From: CAMDPA01 sp965223035
GTDB lineage: Bacteria > Pseudomonadota > Alphaproteobacteria > Rhizobiales > Hyphomicrobiaceae
Direction: 5' to 3'
DNA length: 64,000 nt
NCBI GenBank assembly: GCA_965223035.1
Contig: OZ244980.1
Location: forward strand, 1,922,001 to 1,986,000
Shown: piece by piece, positions 1 through 8,465 of the stretch
Position numbering within the stretch: position 1 is the first letter of the stretch
How the letters are laid out: every line of letters begins with the position of its first letter
Program-made: the position numbers and the translations under genes
Notes under the pieces: model-generated
Database searches by the model: none
What the model was told of the DNA's origin: nothing
Seen by the model: only the letters and a program-made list of their open reading frames with translations

Positions 1-1398
1 GAGCCAAAGTGACCAATTCCGGATGTACCAGAGGTCGAGCTCTACTCTCTTTTCCATGCTCCCGGGCTCTCTTACTTCGCCGCGGTAGCCGTGGATCTGG
101 GCCCAGCCGGTTATTCCCGGCTTCAACAGCGCGCGACGACTGTAGTCGTTGATCGACTTGCTATAAAGTTCGTTGTGGGCTGCCGCATGTGGACGAGGCC
201 CGACAATCGACATGTCTCCGAGCACGACGTTGATCAGCTGTGGCAGTTCGTCGAGGCTGGTGCGCCGCAAAATTCGGCCGACCCGGGTGACGCGTGGATC
301 ATTCTTGCGCGCCTGATGAACAACGGGCCCGTCGTCGGCAACGTGCATGGTGCGGAACTTCCAGATCACGAACTCGCGGCCGCCGACGCCATTGCGTCGC
401 TGGCGAAAGAAGATCGGTCCGGCCGAATCGATTTTGATGGCCACGGCAATGAGTGCCATGAACGGAGCCGCCAACAACAGCAGCAGGGTTCCGCCAATGC
501 GGTCTTCAGCCCACTTAACAATGCAATTCCACTCCAACAGCGGGGGGCGCTGGACGTTGGCAACAACAACCTGCCCAAAGCGGGCGACGCGAAAGCCCTT
601 CGATTTCTCGCGCCATTCCTCAAGCGCGAAGTTGACCGGCAAATGGGTATGAACCGGGAAGTCTCCAAGCTGTCGTCGCAGTTTTTCGATCCGGTCCTGC
701 GCGCAGGGCGCCAGGCAAATGATCACATCGTCAACATCGCCGGCGGCAAGGCGCGCGCGCAGGTCGGATAAAGTTCCGGTCACGTCGATACCCGTGTCAG
801 TTCTGCGAAAGTCTAGCAGACGATCGTCGTAAAGCCCGACAAGTTCGACGTCGGATTGCTCGGCGAGAAGCGAAAAAATCTGCAAACTTTGCTCGGTCGC
901 CCCAAATACGGCAACCCGACGCCACAGGTGGCGCTCCATGCCAAGGTGCCGGAGGGCAAAGCCGCTCGCAATTCGAACACCTGCCGGCGCAATCAACAGG
1001 ACTAATGCGAACCAGGCCGCGATCTGAGGCGGGACTGGCGCCGCGCCGAGCCCGACCACGATCGCGACCGCAAGCGGTGCGTAGCTGCAACGAAGCAGGA
1101 GAACGGCATCATCGCGTCCTCCGGTCGGGGAAAACCGGCGCCGCGCGAACCACAACAACGGCAGTAGCAGCACTGCGTAAGTGGCCAAGCTCATTTTCAA
1201 AAAGCCAATAACCGCACCGACGTCCGAAGCGAGCGCCCAAGTGCTTGCCGCGGCGAGGAGGCTACCAGCCAGCACCGCACCAGCGACCAGCATGTCGCGA
1301 ACGACCGCGCGGGGCCAACTGGTCATTGGCCGAGCCTGCCGATTCTTCGGCTCGGCAGGCTTGCGCCTTTCTATCGAAGCGCTGTGCCGCGCACTCAT
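1..1398 (-). CDS. Exopolysaccharide sugar-phosphate transferase (polyprenyl glycosylphosphotransferase), truncated by window edge
   Basis: Membrane enzyme expected to transfer a sugar phosphate from a nucleotide sugar to undecaprenyl phosphate, the first step of an exopolysaccharide or O-antigen repeat unit. The frame is open from an ATG at 1398 to the left edge (466 codons), so the C-terminus is missing. The N-terminal third holds hydrophobic segments (about residues 30-120), followed by a nucleotide-binding-like segment (RVAVFGATEQ). The C-terminal catalytic domain begins near residue 275 with a membrane helix and carries family hallmarks: FFRQRRNG, WKFRTMH, RRTSLDELPQLINV, MSIVGPRPH and KPGITGWAQI. 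This is the WcaJ/ExoY type with the extended N-terminus. It lies upstream of, and is co-directional with, two glycosyltransferases that are transcribed towards it. The sugar specificity cannot be read from sequence. Confidence 0.93.
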   Translation of the reverse strand, partial: MSARHSASIERRKPAEPKNRQARPMTSWPRAVVRDMLVAGAVLAGSLLAAASTWALASDVGAVIGFLKMSLATYAVLLLPLLWFARRRFSPTGGRDDAVLLLRCSYAPLAVAIVVGLGAAPVPPQIAAWFALVLLIAPAGVRIASGFALRHLGMERHLWRRVAVFGATEQSLQIFSLLAEQSDVELVGLYDDRLLDFRRTDTGIDVTGTLSDLRARLAAGDVDDVIICLAPCAQDRIEKLRRQLGDFPVHTHLPVNFALEEWREKSKGFRVARFGQVVVANVQRPPLLEWNCIVKWAEDRIGGTLLLLLAAPFMALIAVAIKIDSAGPIFFRQRRNGVGGREFVIWKFRTMHVADDGPVVHQARKNDPRVTRVGRILRRTSLDELPQLINVVLGDMSIVGPRPHAAAHNELYSKSINDYSRRALLKPGITGWAQIHGYRGEVREPGSMEKRVELDLWYIRNWSLWL

Positions 1399-1425
1399 GG
1401 TTCACACCCCCTGGTTTGATCGACG

Positions 1426-2298
1426 TTAGGCGTCGAGATCAATCGTCTCAAAGAAGTTGGGGTCGGCAATCCGTAGTGCGCCAAGCCGCATGAGAAATTC
1501 GATGTTGCCGCGGATGTAGCGGTCCGCCAGACGCCGAGGTTCCATCGCAAGGCGCCAACACCACTCCAGCCCGTGGCGGCGCAGGGCCAAGGGCGCGCGA
1601 GGAATTCTGCCGGAGTAATAATCGAACAGCCCGCCGACACCGATCATGACGCGCGCGGCGCAACGCTCCTTGTTGCGAGCGATCCAGATTTCTTGCTGCG
1701 GCACGCCAAGTCCGACCAGAACAATGTCAGCACCGGTCCGGTTGATTTGATCGAGCACGGCGTCATCTTGATCGCGACCGAAATAGCCATCACGCGCGCC
1801 AACGAAGGGGTTGCAGCCAAGCTTTGTCGCCAGATTGGTTGCCGCCGCGCTAGCGATTCCCGGTATGCCACCAAGCAGATAGATGGTCTGGCCTTGTTCG
1901 CTCGCTCGGGCGCACAGCAACGGAAATAAGTCGCTACCGTTGACGTTTCCGCGAAGTCGCGTGCCGCTGAGGAGTGCTGCAAGCCGAACACCAATGCCAT
2001 CGGCAAAACGGACGTCGAACCGATGCAGCGCGAGGCGATACTCGCTACTCCTATGCATGATGTTGATGCATTCGGCATTGATGAATGACACTGCCGACTT
2101 GCGCCCTTCCGTGCTCATGCCAACAATGAAATCGGCCGCCTCTTGCAGGGTTGCATTTTGTACTTCGTAGCCGAAGATTTCGAATGATGGACGATCCCGA
2201 TCCGGACAAACCGCCGTCGAGGAGTCGTGGCAATTCCGAGGAGAATTGCGCTGAAGTAACTTGGCCTGAGAGCCAAAAGTCCGGGCGTGTTCAAGCAT
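1426..2298 (-). CDS. WecG/TagA/CpsF family glycosyltransferase
   Basis: Predicted cytoplasmic glycosyltransferase of the WecG/TagA/CpsF family (GT26), adding the second sugar to a lipid-linked precursor. Family motifs seen: FINAECINI, RFADGIGV, TIYLLGG, VLVGLGVPQQEIWI, GVGGLFDYYSG and RHGLEWCWRLAMEPRRL near the C-terminus, which is the signature of the family. The start at 2298 is chosen because its ATG overlaps the stop of the upstream glycosyltransferase (ATGCTTGA), suggesting translational coupling, and gives about 290 residues. An in-frame ATG at 2415 would add 39 residues lacking family similarity and force a 125-bp overlap. It ends 28 bp before the sugar-phosphate transferase start, so the three genes probably form one operon. 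Confidence 0.92.
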   Translation of the reverse strand: MLEHARTFGSQAKLLQRNSPRNCHDSSTAVCPDRDRPSFEIFGYEVQNATLQEAADFIVGMSTEGRKSAVSFINAECINIMHRSSEYRLALHRFDVRFADGIGVRLAALLSGTRLRGNVNGSDLFPLLCARASEQGQTIYLLGGIPGIASAAATNLATKLGCNPFVGARDGYFGRDQDDAVLDQINRTGADIVLVGLGVPQQEIWIARNKERCAARVMIGVGGLFDYYSGRIPRAPLALRRHGLEWCWRLAMEPRRLADRYIRGNIEFLMRLGALRIADPNFFETIDLDA

Positions 2299-3385
2299 GG
2301 CGATCTTCTGATGTTGGAGCGCGGTTATTGCCTTTTTCCGTACACGGTGGATTAAGGGCAAGCGGAACCGTGAAGCATGATTTGCAAATGCCTGACTGTT
2401 GAGAGAAAATGACACCCGGCGTCTTGTCTAATTTTGCCAGCCTGAATGTCGCGCGAAACAGATCTCGCAATTGTCGTCCAATGTTGCACGTGTGATATTT
2501 AATGCGTGCCAACAACAGCGCCAACCAAACCGGCTGCCACGCCGGCTTGAATCTTATTTTTGGCATGCTGGGGTGCGGGGGGCGCCAGTCATTATCTCCT
2601 AGCCGCTCCAGCGTTCGGTGGTCCCTGATGACAGCGCGAAAATCGGTGGCGTCCATGGGAGCATCCGGATTGATCCCGAGCTGCTGCTGGAGGTCGCGGC
2701 TTTGCTTGATGTTCAGAGTATGTGGAAAGACCATTCCATTTGTCTTGCGCAAAACATCTTGGCGAATTTTGAGGCGTTTCTCAATTTGCGATTTTGTGCG
2801 GTATTGATAGTGTCGAAAGCGTAGGTAGTCGCCGGCCGGATTGACCATGTAGATCGGCCATGGGCGGCTTCTCGGCCAGTGCAGGTAGCTCGTGTGCTTG
2901 AAAAATTTTATTTCAGCCCAGTTGCCCCGATAATAGCGCAAGCGCTCAAGAATCGGCGTCCGCTCAAAGCCGTCGGGATCCTCGCAATGGCGGGCGTAGT
3001 CCCGGTCGGTCAGATAGAACTGATAGCAGCCGCCCCAAATGCAATCGACATCTTCGGGAAGAGCTTCGATAAACATCCGCGGCGAATCGATATAGAATTC
3101 GTCGGCGTCAAGTCGACACCACCAATCTCCTGGATGCGAAACATTTTTTATGTGTGCGAATATTTCACCGCGGATTGCATCGGTGAATGGAATGTCGAAG
3201 ACGCCTAGAAAGTGGACGTTTGCATTACGCTCCGACAGGTTTCGAACCACGTCCGCAGTACCATCGTCAGATCCGTTATCTGCGACGAAAATGCCATCCG
3301 ACCAATGACGTGCATGTTCGATCGCTTCAGCAATCACGTCCGCCTCGTTCTTTATAACCGTCAAGCAGTAAATTCGCATATCCAC
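2291..3385 (-). CDS. Family 2 glycosyltransferase
   Basis: Predicted GT-A fold glycosyltransferase of 364 residues. The N-terminus has the nucleotide-sugar-binding region (VIKNEADVIAEAIEH, FVADNGSDDGT) and an acidic DXD-like motif in WWCRLDADEFY around residue 90-95. The middle is rich in aromatic and basic residues (YRGNWAEIKFFKHTSYLHWP). The last 40 residues look less constrained. It is the first of three co-directional surface-polysaccharide genes and its stop overlaps the next start by 8 bp. Acceptor and donor sugars are unknown. Confidence 0.88.
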   Translation of the reverse strand: MDMRIYCLTVIKNEADVIAEAIEHARHWSDGIFVADNGSDDGTADVVRNLSERNANVHFLGVFDIPFTDAIRGEIFAHIKNVSHPGDWWCRLDADEFYIDSPRMFIEALPEDVDCIWGGCYQFYLTDRDYARHCEDPDGFERTPILERLRYYRGNWAEIKFFKHTSYLHWPRSRPWPIYMVNPAGDYLRFRHYQYRTKSQIEKRLKIRQDVLRKTNGMVFPHTLNIKQSRDLQQQLGINPDAPMDATDFRAVIRDHRTLERLGDNDWRPPHPSMPKIRFKPAWQPVWLALLLARIKYHTCNIGRQLRDLFRATFRLAKLDKTPGVIFSQQSGICKSCFTVPLALNPPCTEKGNNRAPTSEDRHA

Positions 3386-3632
3386 GCACCCCCCGGATCG
3401 ACAGGTTTAAGCGTTTTCTCATCCTATGGGAGATTGGTAAAATATTCCGCTGCGTTGCCGCGCTTGATTTTTCATCCCTTTGAAAATGATTTTCTCGGAG
3501 TTCTTGCCAGTGATTGGAATGCTATTCGAGGAATAGTGTGACCCAATCACTCAACAAAGCTATTCGATGGCCAATGTGCCGCTGCAAATGTCTGATTTCG
3601 CAGGGCGTTCGCGGAACGCTTCGCCGTGATCG

Positions 3633-4850
3633 TCAGTGGCTTGAGGATACGAAGCCGAGATCGCCAACATCTGTTGCGCTTAGATCATCGCGCCTTAAAT
3701 CGGAACCGAAAAGCCGGTTGCGATTTAAGGCGCAAAGATGATCGCTGTTAAAGTGGTGAGCAACTTTCTGCCTTTGATCGGGATCGTTCCGATTCCGATT
3801 AAAAGCAGGTTGCTCTAGGTCGCCCAACACAATGGTGTCCATTTCGCCGACTGCCGAGTATGACGGGCGCAAGGTGCCGGCGTCATGGCTGATGGTGAGA
3901 TCCCCGGCGTTTGCGACCGTGGTGACGTCGGTGAGATCCAAGGTTTCGCGCGCGACATCGACATCGGCGATGCGATCCTCGCCGGTCGCATCAGCGAAAT
4001 GAAATGGATCCGCGCCGGCCCCGCTGGTGAGGGTATCATCACCTTCACCGCCACGAACATGGTCGCTGTCGGAGCCACCCACGATGATGTCATCGCCGGC
4101 GCCGCCGTACAGATGGTCACTGCCTTCTCCGCCAAATAAGGTGTCGGCGCCGCCACCGCCTTGCACATGATCATCGCCAGCGCTACCGGAAACGACATCA
4201 TCGCCGTCGTCGCCCCTGGTCTCACCGATCACCGCATCGCCGTCGGGGCCCGCCAACCCAACGTCCACGGCGGTGCCGAAATCATGATTGCCGCGGTCGG
4301 CTAAATGGGACGTGAGGTCCGTGGTTGTGGCGGTGAATTGCAGGACGCCGAAATCACGCAGGGCCGTGGTGCCGTCGGGCTCGGCGTCTTGAAGGTCGTG
4401 TAGCGGATAGCTGCCGTCGCCGTCATCTTCGATGGCGTAATTCGTGGCGTTTTCTGAAAGACTCGCGGTGTCGATGCCGCCTTTGCCACTCCAGACCCGA
4501 TCGGAGCCGGTGCCTGTGACAAACTTGTCGTCGCCGGCTTCCCCTGCCAGCATATCATCGTTGTCCGCACCAAAAATTAGACTGGTTCTATCGGCAATTG
4601 ATGTTTCAGATGTGAAAATACCATTTGAAAGCTCCATGACGTCGATTGAGCGGATGATATCCGTGCCGTCAGGCGAACCGTCGTGCAAGCCTGTGATGAT
4701 AGGGCTTCGATTGCCATTGTCGACGATTATGGAGTCCGTGTGCTGATCCGAAGCCACTGCGGTATCTTGACCGTTGTTTCCGCCCCAGATGCTGTCACCC
4801 ACCGATGATGAAGCGAGACGATCGTCTCCATTCGATCCAGCAATTCTCAT
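3633..4850 (-). CDS. RTX (haemolysin-type calcium-binding repeat) protein with repeat-derived C-terminus
   Basis: Acidic protein of about 405 residues with glycine/aspartate nonapeptide repeats of the GGxGxDxLx type that form a calcium-bound parallel beta-roll, normal for proteins exported by type I secretion. Clear repeats lie at about residues 100-125 (FGADNDDMLAGEAGDD) and 215-285 (GGGGADTLFGGEGSDHLYGG and neighbours). The ATG at 4850 has GGAG six bases upstream and is preferred over one at 4871. The last 65 or so residues are abnormal: from LEQPAFNRNRNDPD onward the frame translates a family A palindromic element (3681-3818), then about 45 bp of flank. The original C-terminal secretion signal has therefore probably been lost or replaced. 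No type I secretion genes are nearby. Substrate or adhesin role unknown; it may be a decaying gene. Confidence 0.75.
   Translation of the reverse strand: MRIAGSNGDDRLASSSVGDSIWGGNNGQDTAVASDQHTDSIIVDNGNRSPIITGLHDGSPDGTDIIRSIDVMELSNGIFTSETSIADRTSLIFGADNDDMLAGEAGDDKFVTGTGSDRVWSGKGGIDTASLSENATNYAIEDDGDGSYPLHDLQDAEPDGTTALRDFGVLQFTATTTDLTSHLADRGNHDFGTAVDVGLAGPDGDAVIGETRGDDGDDVVSGSAGDDHVQGGGGADTLFGGEGSDHLYGGAGDDIIVGGSDSDHVRGGEGDDTLTSGAGADPFHFADATGEDRIADVDVARETLDLTDVTTVANAGDLTISHDAGTLRPSYSAVGEMDTIVLGDLEQPAFNRNRNDPDQRQKVAHHFNSDHLCALNRNRLFGSDLRRDDLSATDVGDLGFVSSSH
3681..3818. repeat. Family A double-palindrome element (copy 1)
   Basis: Two hairpins: one starting TAGATCATCGCGCC and one ending GCAGGTTGCTCTAG, joined by a spacer similar to GCTGTTAAAGTGGTGAG. 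It lies wholly inside the reading frame of the RTX gene and encodes its tail. Confidence 0.9.
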
Positions 4851-5150
4851 CACCAACTCCGTCGCCCGCATGTTGGGGGATTGGAATAAGCGCAGATCGC
4901 CCCAGGGTCAAAACGGTTCAGCTACAATCGCTTCCCCTCCCCTAAAACACAAAGTACAGTTACTGATTAATTTAATCCAAATTCTTGATAAATTCAGGAG
5001 AGGCGATCTCGTCAGCGGCTCGAAAATCAAGGTTGCCTACTGATTAGTCGTCGTTCGGCTCACGCATCTTCTTCATTCAGCAAAAACATTTTCTTGATAA
5101 AAGTCTGCAAACTCCGTGAATTTGCAAACGCCGAGTACCCAGTGTTCTGG

Positions 5151-5192
5151 CTCGAATGCTTGGTGCCGGGCGCGGATCACCAAGCGTTCGAG
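5151..5192. repeat. 15-bp inverted repeat (hairpin)
   Basis: Arms CTCGAATGCTTGGTG and CACCAAGCGTTCGAG are complementary over 15 positions with a single G-T wobble, separated by 12 bases. No T-run follows, so it is not a classical terminator. Not related to families A or B. Confidence 0.75.
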
Positions 5193-5319
5193 TAAGAGCG
5201 CGAGCGTGTCTCAAATTGCAATAATTTTAGTCAAAAAGAAATTGGTACGCCAAGAAAGAAAAACTGTTTGCAAGAATTATGATGAAGTATAGGCGTTTCA
5301 TGCAGAGCGACCTTCATTC

Positions 5320-5382
5320 TAGATATTCGCGCCTTAAATCGGAACCGGCTTTGCGGTTCCGATTTAAGGCGCGATGATCTAG
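5320..5382. repeat. Family A half-element (single hairpin)
   Basis: Only the CTAGATC-type hairpin is present, bounded by CTAG at both ends (CTAGATATTCGCGCC to GCGCGATGATCTAG). It shows that one hairpin can exist alone. Confidence 0.88.
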
Positions 5383-5739
5383 GGTGTGCAGATCGGACTG
5401 AACCCCGGTGAGATCGGTGGTCTTGGGGACAGACGCATCGGTTCGGGCCGGCCGGCCGAGGTGGTCCTGTCCGGCGAGCCGCGCTCGGTCTCAGGTGCTT
5501 GGCCAATCCGTCGCCGATCAGCTGAACTGTGCCCTTCGCGAGGAACAAGCGCCATCGGTGAGACTTGGCCGACATTGGCGGCGGTAGAACCGACGTCATC
5601 GGTCCTACGCGCGCCTGTTCAATGCAGCACCCGCGCTTGCCGTGCGTGGCGCACCGGCGGCTCGGCGGCGCGGGCGGCGGTGTTGGCAGCGAACGGGTCG
5701 CCGACAGAACCGTTGGTTTTGAGCTACCAGCCGAAGCTG

Positions 5740-7011
5740 CTATCCGAAGATGTCCTTGGTGATGCCTTCATACCAACCCACTGATTCCTCATAGGTCTGC
5801 TTGCGGAGCGCCGCATCTTCCCCGGTCTTGGAGATGAAGGTCGACGTCGGTTCAATTTTATCCGCCCCGGCCTTGTAGGTGGCGCCGACTTTGACCCCAT
5901 CGTTGGTGGCAATCAGGCTCCAGCATGTGTTGGCGAATCGTGGTTCGAAAACGCGCGAGCCGGTCAGCGCGCCCCGCACGGCCATGGCCGCTACTTTGGC
6001 TTGGCTATTGGCGGCAAAACCGGACTTCGGCATGGCAGATGCGACAGCCGCGTCGCCCAATACGTGGATGTTCTCATCCACTTGCGACTGCATCGTCTTG
6101 GGGTCGATCGCACACCAACCTTTGGCGTTGGTGAGACCGGCTTTCTGCGCGATGCGACCTGCCATTTGTGGTGGTACGATGGAGGCCGCATCCGCTTTGA
6201 AGCGATCGCCATCCGTCTCGATGGTCATGGTGTCGACATCCACCTTTTTGACGCCACCCGTGATCGAACCGGGCAGCCATTCGATCATTCCGGGATAGTG
6301 ATTTTCCCAGCCCTCCTGGAACAAAGCCTGCTTTGAGAACTTTTCTTTCGGGTCGAGCACGATGATTTTGGCCTTCGGGTTTTTTTGTTTGAGCCGATGG
6401 GCGATCATCGAGATGCGCTCGTAGGGACCTGGCGGGCAACGGAACGGATTGGGCGGTGGCACCATGACGAATGTGCCGCCTTCCTTCATATCGTCGATCA
6501 GCGCCCTCAACACCTGGACCTGGGTGCCCGATTTCCAAGCGTGTGGGATTTTCGCAGACGCTTCAACCGAATAGCCCGGGATCGCGTCATATTTGATATC
6601 GATGCCCGGCGACATCACCAGCCGGTCATAGGCCACCTTGGCGCCGGAAGCGAGGTGCACAAGTTTTTTATCGCGGTCGACCGCCTCTGCCCAATCGTGA
6701 ACGACGGCGACCCCGTGGCCAGCCATCCGCTCATAGGTGTGACCGATCGAAGCGTAGTCGCGGAAGCCGCCGAGATAGAGATTTGAGAAAAAGCAGGTGT
6801 AGTAGGTCTTGGAGGGTTCGATCAGGGTAACATCGATCGCTCCGTTGGTGTCTTTGGCGATGTACCGCGCCGCGGTACCGCCGCCGGCGCCGCCACCGAT
6901 CACCACCACCTTAGGGTTGGCAGCGCGCGCCACGAAGGGCAGGCTGAGCGCGGTTGCGGCAGCGCCGGTGCCGAGCATCTGATTGAAGGTGCGGCGTGAC
7001 CAAAGTGTCAT
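5740..7011 (-). CDS. fccB: Flavocytochrome c sulfide dehydrogenase, flavoprotein subunit
   Basis: Predicted periplasmic FAD enzyme that oxidises sulfide (to sulfur or polysulfide) and passes electrons to a c-type cytochrome. A twin-arginine signal (SRRTFN at residues 5-10, hydrophobic stretch, cleavage near AxA at 28-30) indicates folded export with bound flavin. The FAD-binding motif VVIGGGAGGGTAA follows at about 36-48. Cys73 in TYYTCFFSN matches the position of the covalent FAD cysteine of FccB, and Cys192 (FRCPPGPYER) and Cys363 (NTCWSLI) match the redox-active cysteine pair. The C-terminal flavocytochrome-binding domain is complete. The 423-residue length is normal. The next gene upstream encodes its probable cytochrome partner; other sox genes are absent from the window. 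Confidence 0.93.
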   Translation of the reverse strand: MTLWSRRTFNQMLGTGAAATALSLPFVARAANPKVVVIGGGAGGGTAARYIAKDTNGAIDVTLIEPSKTYYTCFFSNLYLGGFRDYASIGHTYERMAGHGVAVVHDWAEAVDRDKKLVHLASGAKVAYDRLVMSPGIDIKYDAIPGYSVEASAKIPHAWKSGTQVQVLRALIDDMKEGGTFVMVPPPNPFRCPPGPYERISMIAHRLKQKNPKAKIIVLDPKEKFSKQALFQEGWENHYPGMIEWLPGSITGGVKKVDVDTMTIETDGDRFKADAASIVPPQMAGRIAQKAGLTNAKGWCAIDPKTMQSQVDENIHVLGDAAVASAMPKSGFAANSQAKVAAMAVRGALTGSRVFEPRFANTCWSLIATNDGVKVGATYKAGADKIEPTSTFISKTGEDAALRKQTYEESVGWYEGITKDIFG

Positions 7012-7037
7012 GTTCTCCTCCCGACATGTTGGACGAT

Positions 7038-7385
7038 CTAGTATTGAACCTCGGGTTTGACTGACGCGAAGTAGGTCGCAAGCGCGGCGATGTCTTCTCC
7101 GCTCAGCGAACCGGCAATGCTCTGCATGACTTTGTTTTCACGCTCCCTTTTTTTGTATGAGAGCATGACGGCAATGAATGACTCGGTGTCCCAGCCGACG
7201 ATCGGCGGGATTCCCGCCTCTCTGCCAGACAACTGGTGACAGGTTGTACACTGAGATGACAGGTATTCTCCCAGCTCACGATCATCCCCGTGCGCAGGGG
7301 CTACCATCGCCATACAACCGATCAATACATAGTATACCGCTGGGGTCCAACAACTGGGCAATCCAGCACGGTGCGTTCGCGCCAT
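7038..7385 (-). CDS. Monohaem cytochrome c, probable electron acceptor of FccB
   Basis: Small exported class I cytochrome c of 115 residues. The ATG at 7385 is preferred (AAAAGGCGA upstream); the frame also extends to a TTG at 7412. A hydrophobic signal ending near PAHG is followed by the haem motif CTTCH, and methionines downstream (VMQSIAGSLSGEDI) can supply the sixth haem ligand. The C-terminal ALATYFASVKP is the usual last helix. It is 26 bp upstream of fccB on the same strand, so the pair is likely an operon and this protein is the FccA/SoxE-like partner that takes electrons from sulfide oxidation. Diheme FccA proteins are longer; only one CxxCH is present. Confidence 0.85.
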   Translation of the reverse strand: MARTHRAGLPSCWTPAVYYVLIGCMAMVAPAHGDDRELGEYLSSQCTTCHQLSGREAGIPPIVGWDTESFIAVMLSYKKRERENKVMQSIAGSLSGEDIAALATYFASVKPEVQY

Positions 7386-7752
7386 CTCGCGTTCGCCTTT
7401 TGAAATCGTCAACTTGAGTGATCAATCGCGTCGCTTGGACCCGTCACCTATCACATAGAAACATCTGAAGACGTGAATATCAAGACCCATCATGGGGTCC
7501 TTGACGCGATAGCTGGGTGTCGTGCGGCCAGTTGTCCTCGATCTTATAGACGGTAGCGTGAAAGCGCTGCTTACGGCGCTGTCGGAGGCGAGATTGCGCC
7601 GCGTCCCCCGGTCAAGGGCCACCGGCGGCCACGGTCGGTTTGATCGCTCACGATCCGGCGGCGCAGCAAAGCCAAGTTGGCCGTGAACAAGCCCAGGCGC
7701 CTAATTTAACGGGTTTAGCCTCCGGCCTCCGCGGCCCGATCGGCCGGCCCGT

Positions 7753-7797
7753 CTCTACAGGCGATGTCTCTACAGGCGATGTCCCTGCCGGCGACGT
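7753..7797. repeat. 15-bp tandem repeat, two exact units and one diverged
   Basis: CTCTACAGGCGATGT occurs twice in a row, followed by the related CCCTGCCGGCGACGT. Confidence 0.85.
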
Positions 7798-7834
7798 TTC
7801 TCCAGGCCAAGAAGCGGTTGCCAGGCGAAGGGGA

Positions 7835-7876
7835 GCGAGGCAGCGTGGGGGCGGGGGGAACCGGACGCTGCCTCGC
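7835..7876. repeat. 12-bp perfect inverted repeat
   Basis: GCGAGGCAGCGT and ACGCTGCCTCGC flank an 18-base G-rich loop. A strong hairpin; no T-run follows on either strand. Confidence 0.8.
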
Positions 7877-7913
7877 TGATTGCAGAACCGGTAACACAGG
7901 CCGGCCCCGCTCG

Positions 7914-7938
7914 GCGTCTTGATCAAGTATCAAGACGC
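7914..7938. repeat. 10-bp perfect inverted repeat
   Basis: GCGTCTTGAT and ATCAAGACGC are separated by CAAGT. It could be an operator or a hairpin; no adjacent gene makes the role clear. Confidence 0.7.
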
Positions 7939-8247
7939 TTCAACATAGCCGTGTTTTATTACACCTGCGCTACAGTTTCAGTTCGAATTTGTGGTGCCAC
8001 GGCAATATGGATTGCATTTTCATGCTGCAATAGGTGTACGTCGGTCCGTTGGCCCGGTCTCAGCGCGAAAATGATCATGAGAACCTGTCCGCGAATGCTG
8101 TCAATCAGACCAATCATTCAGTGATCGAAGCGGTATCATCTGCTGCAATTCGGGCGCGGCATGATTTCGCGTTAAGGCAGAAGAGTGCGTGCTCTTTCGG
8201 CGCCAACGGTTCCCGCGCCTGGACGGTTCCAGCGCGCACTGACGCTT

Positions 8248-8400
8248 TAGAGCAACCTTCCTTTAATCGGAATCGGAACGATCCCGATTAAAGGCAGAAA
8301 GTTGCTCGACACTTTAAGAGCGATCATCTTTGCGCCTTAAATCGGAACCGGCGCAATTGGAATCGGCGTTGCGGTTCCGATTTAAGGCGCGATGTTCTAG
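8248..8400. repeat. Family A double-palindrome element, full length
   Basis: A complete 153-bp copy, TAGAGCAACCTTCC to GCGATGTTCTAG. The second hairpin carries the longer loop variant with GCGCAATTGGAATCGGCG. Confidence 0.93.
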
Positions 8401-8410
8401 CGCGCTAGGG

Positions 8411-8465
8411 CCGTCTGCATTTCATCGGACTGGGAACGATCCCGATGAAATGCAGGTTGCTCTAG
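8411..8465. repeat. Family A half-element overlapping the fumarylacetoacetase stop
   Basis: Single hairpin whose arms read GCATTTCATCGG and CCGATGAAATGC, ending GCAGGTTGCTCTAG. Two arm positions differ from the usual copy, each with the matching change in the other arm. On the minus strand its terminal CTAG supplies the TAG stop of the flanking gene. Confidence 0.88.

Larger units (their letters stand above)
4851..5739. other. Gene-poor spacer
   Basis: About 890 bp between the RTX gene and the sulfide dehydrogenase gene. The part from 4900 to 5320 is AT-richer than the neighbourhood. It holds a 15-bp inverted repeat (5151-5192) and one half-element of family A (5320-5382). Open frames in 5386-5784 resemble no protein family I recognise and have no ribosome-binding site. 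Confidence 0.6.
7386..8247. other. Long spacer with hairpins and a short tandem duplication
   Basis: About 860 bp without a convincing gene. It contains a 15-bp tandem duplication (7753-7797) and two perfect inverted repeats (7835-7876 and 7914-7938). No recognisable protein is encoded on either strand. Confidence 0.6.

Noticed and set aside
91..771. 226-codon frame on the plus strand
   Set aside because: It is a shadow of the sugar-phosphate transferase, whose minus-strand frame runs off the window edge and has all family motifs.
5386..5784. 132-codon frame on the plus strand upstream of the sulfide dehydrogenase end
   Set aside because: It begins in a spacer just after a repeat and overlaps the fccB 3-prime end; the product shows no recognisable pattern.
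7640..7926. Frames on both strands with the repeated peptide TGDVSTGDV
   Set aside because: They translate the 15-bp tandem duplication and hairpin; the repeat explains the pattern without a gene.
7740..8465. Spaced repeats considered as a CRISPR array
   Set aside because: Units differ in length, spacing is irregular and the units are palindromic element copies, not a regular repeat-spacer array.
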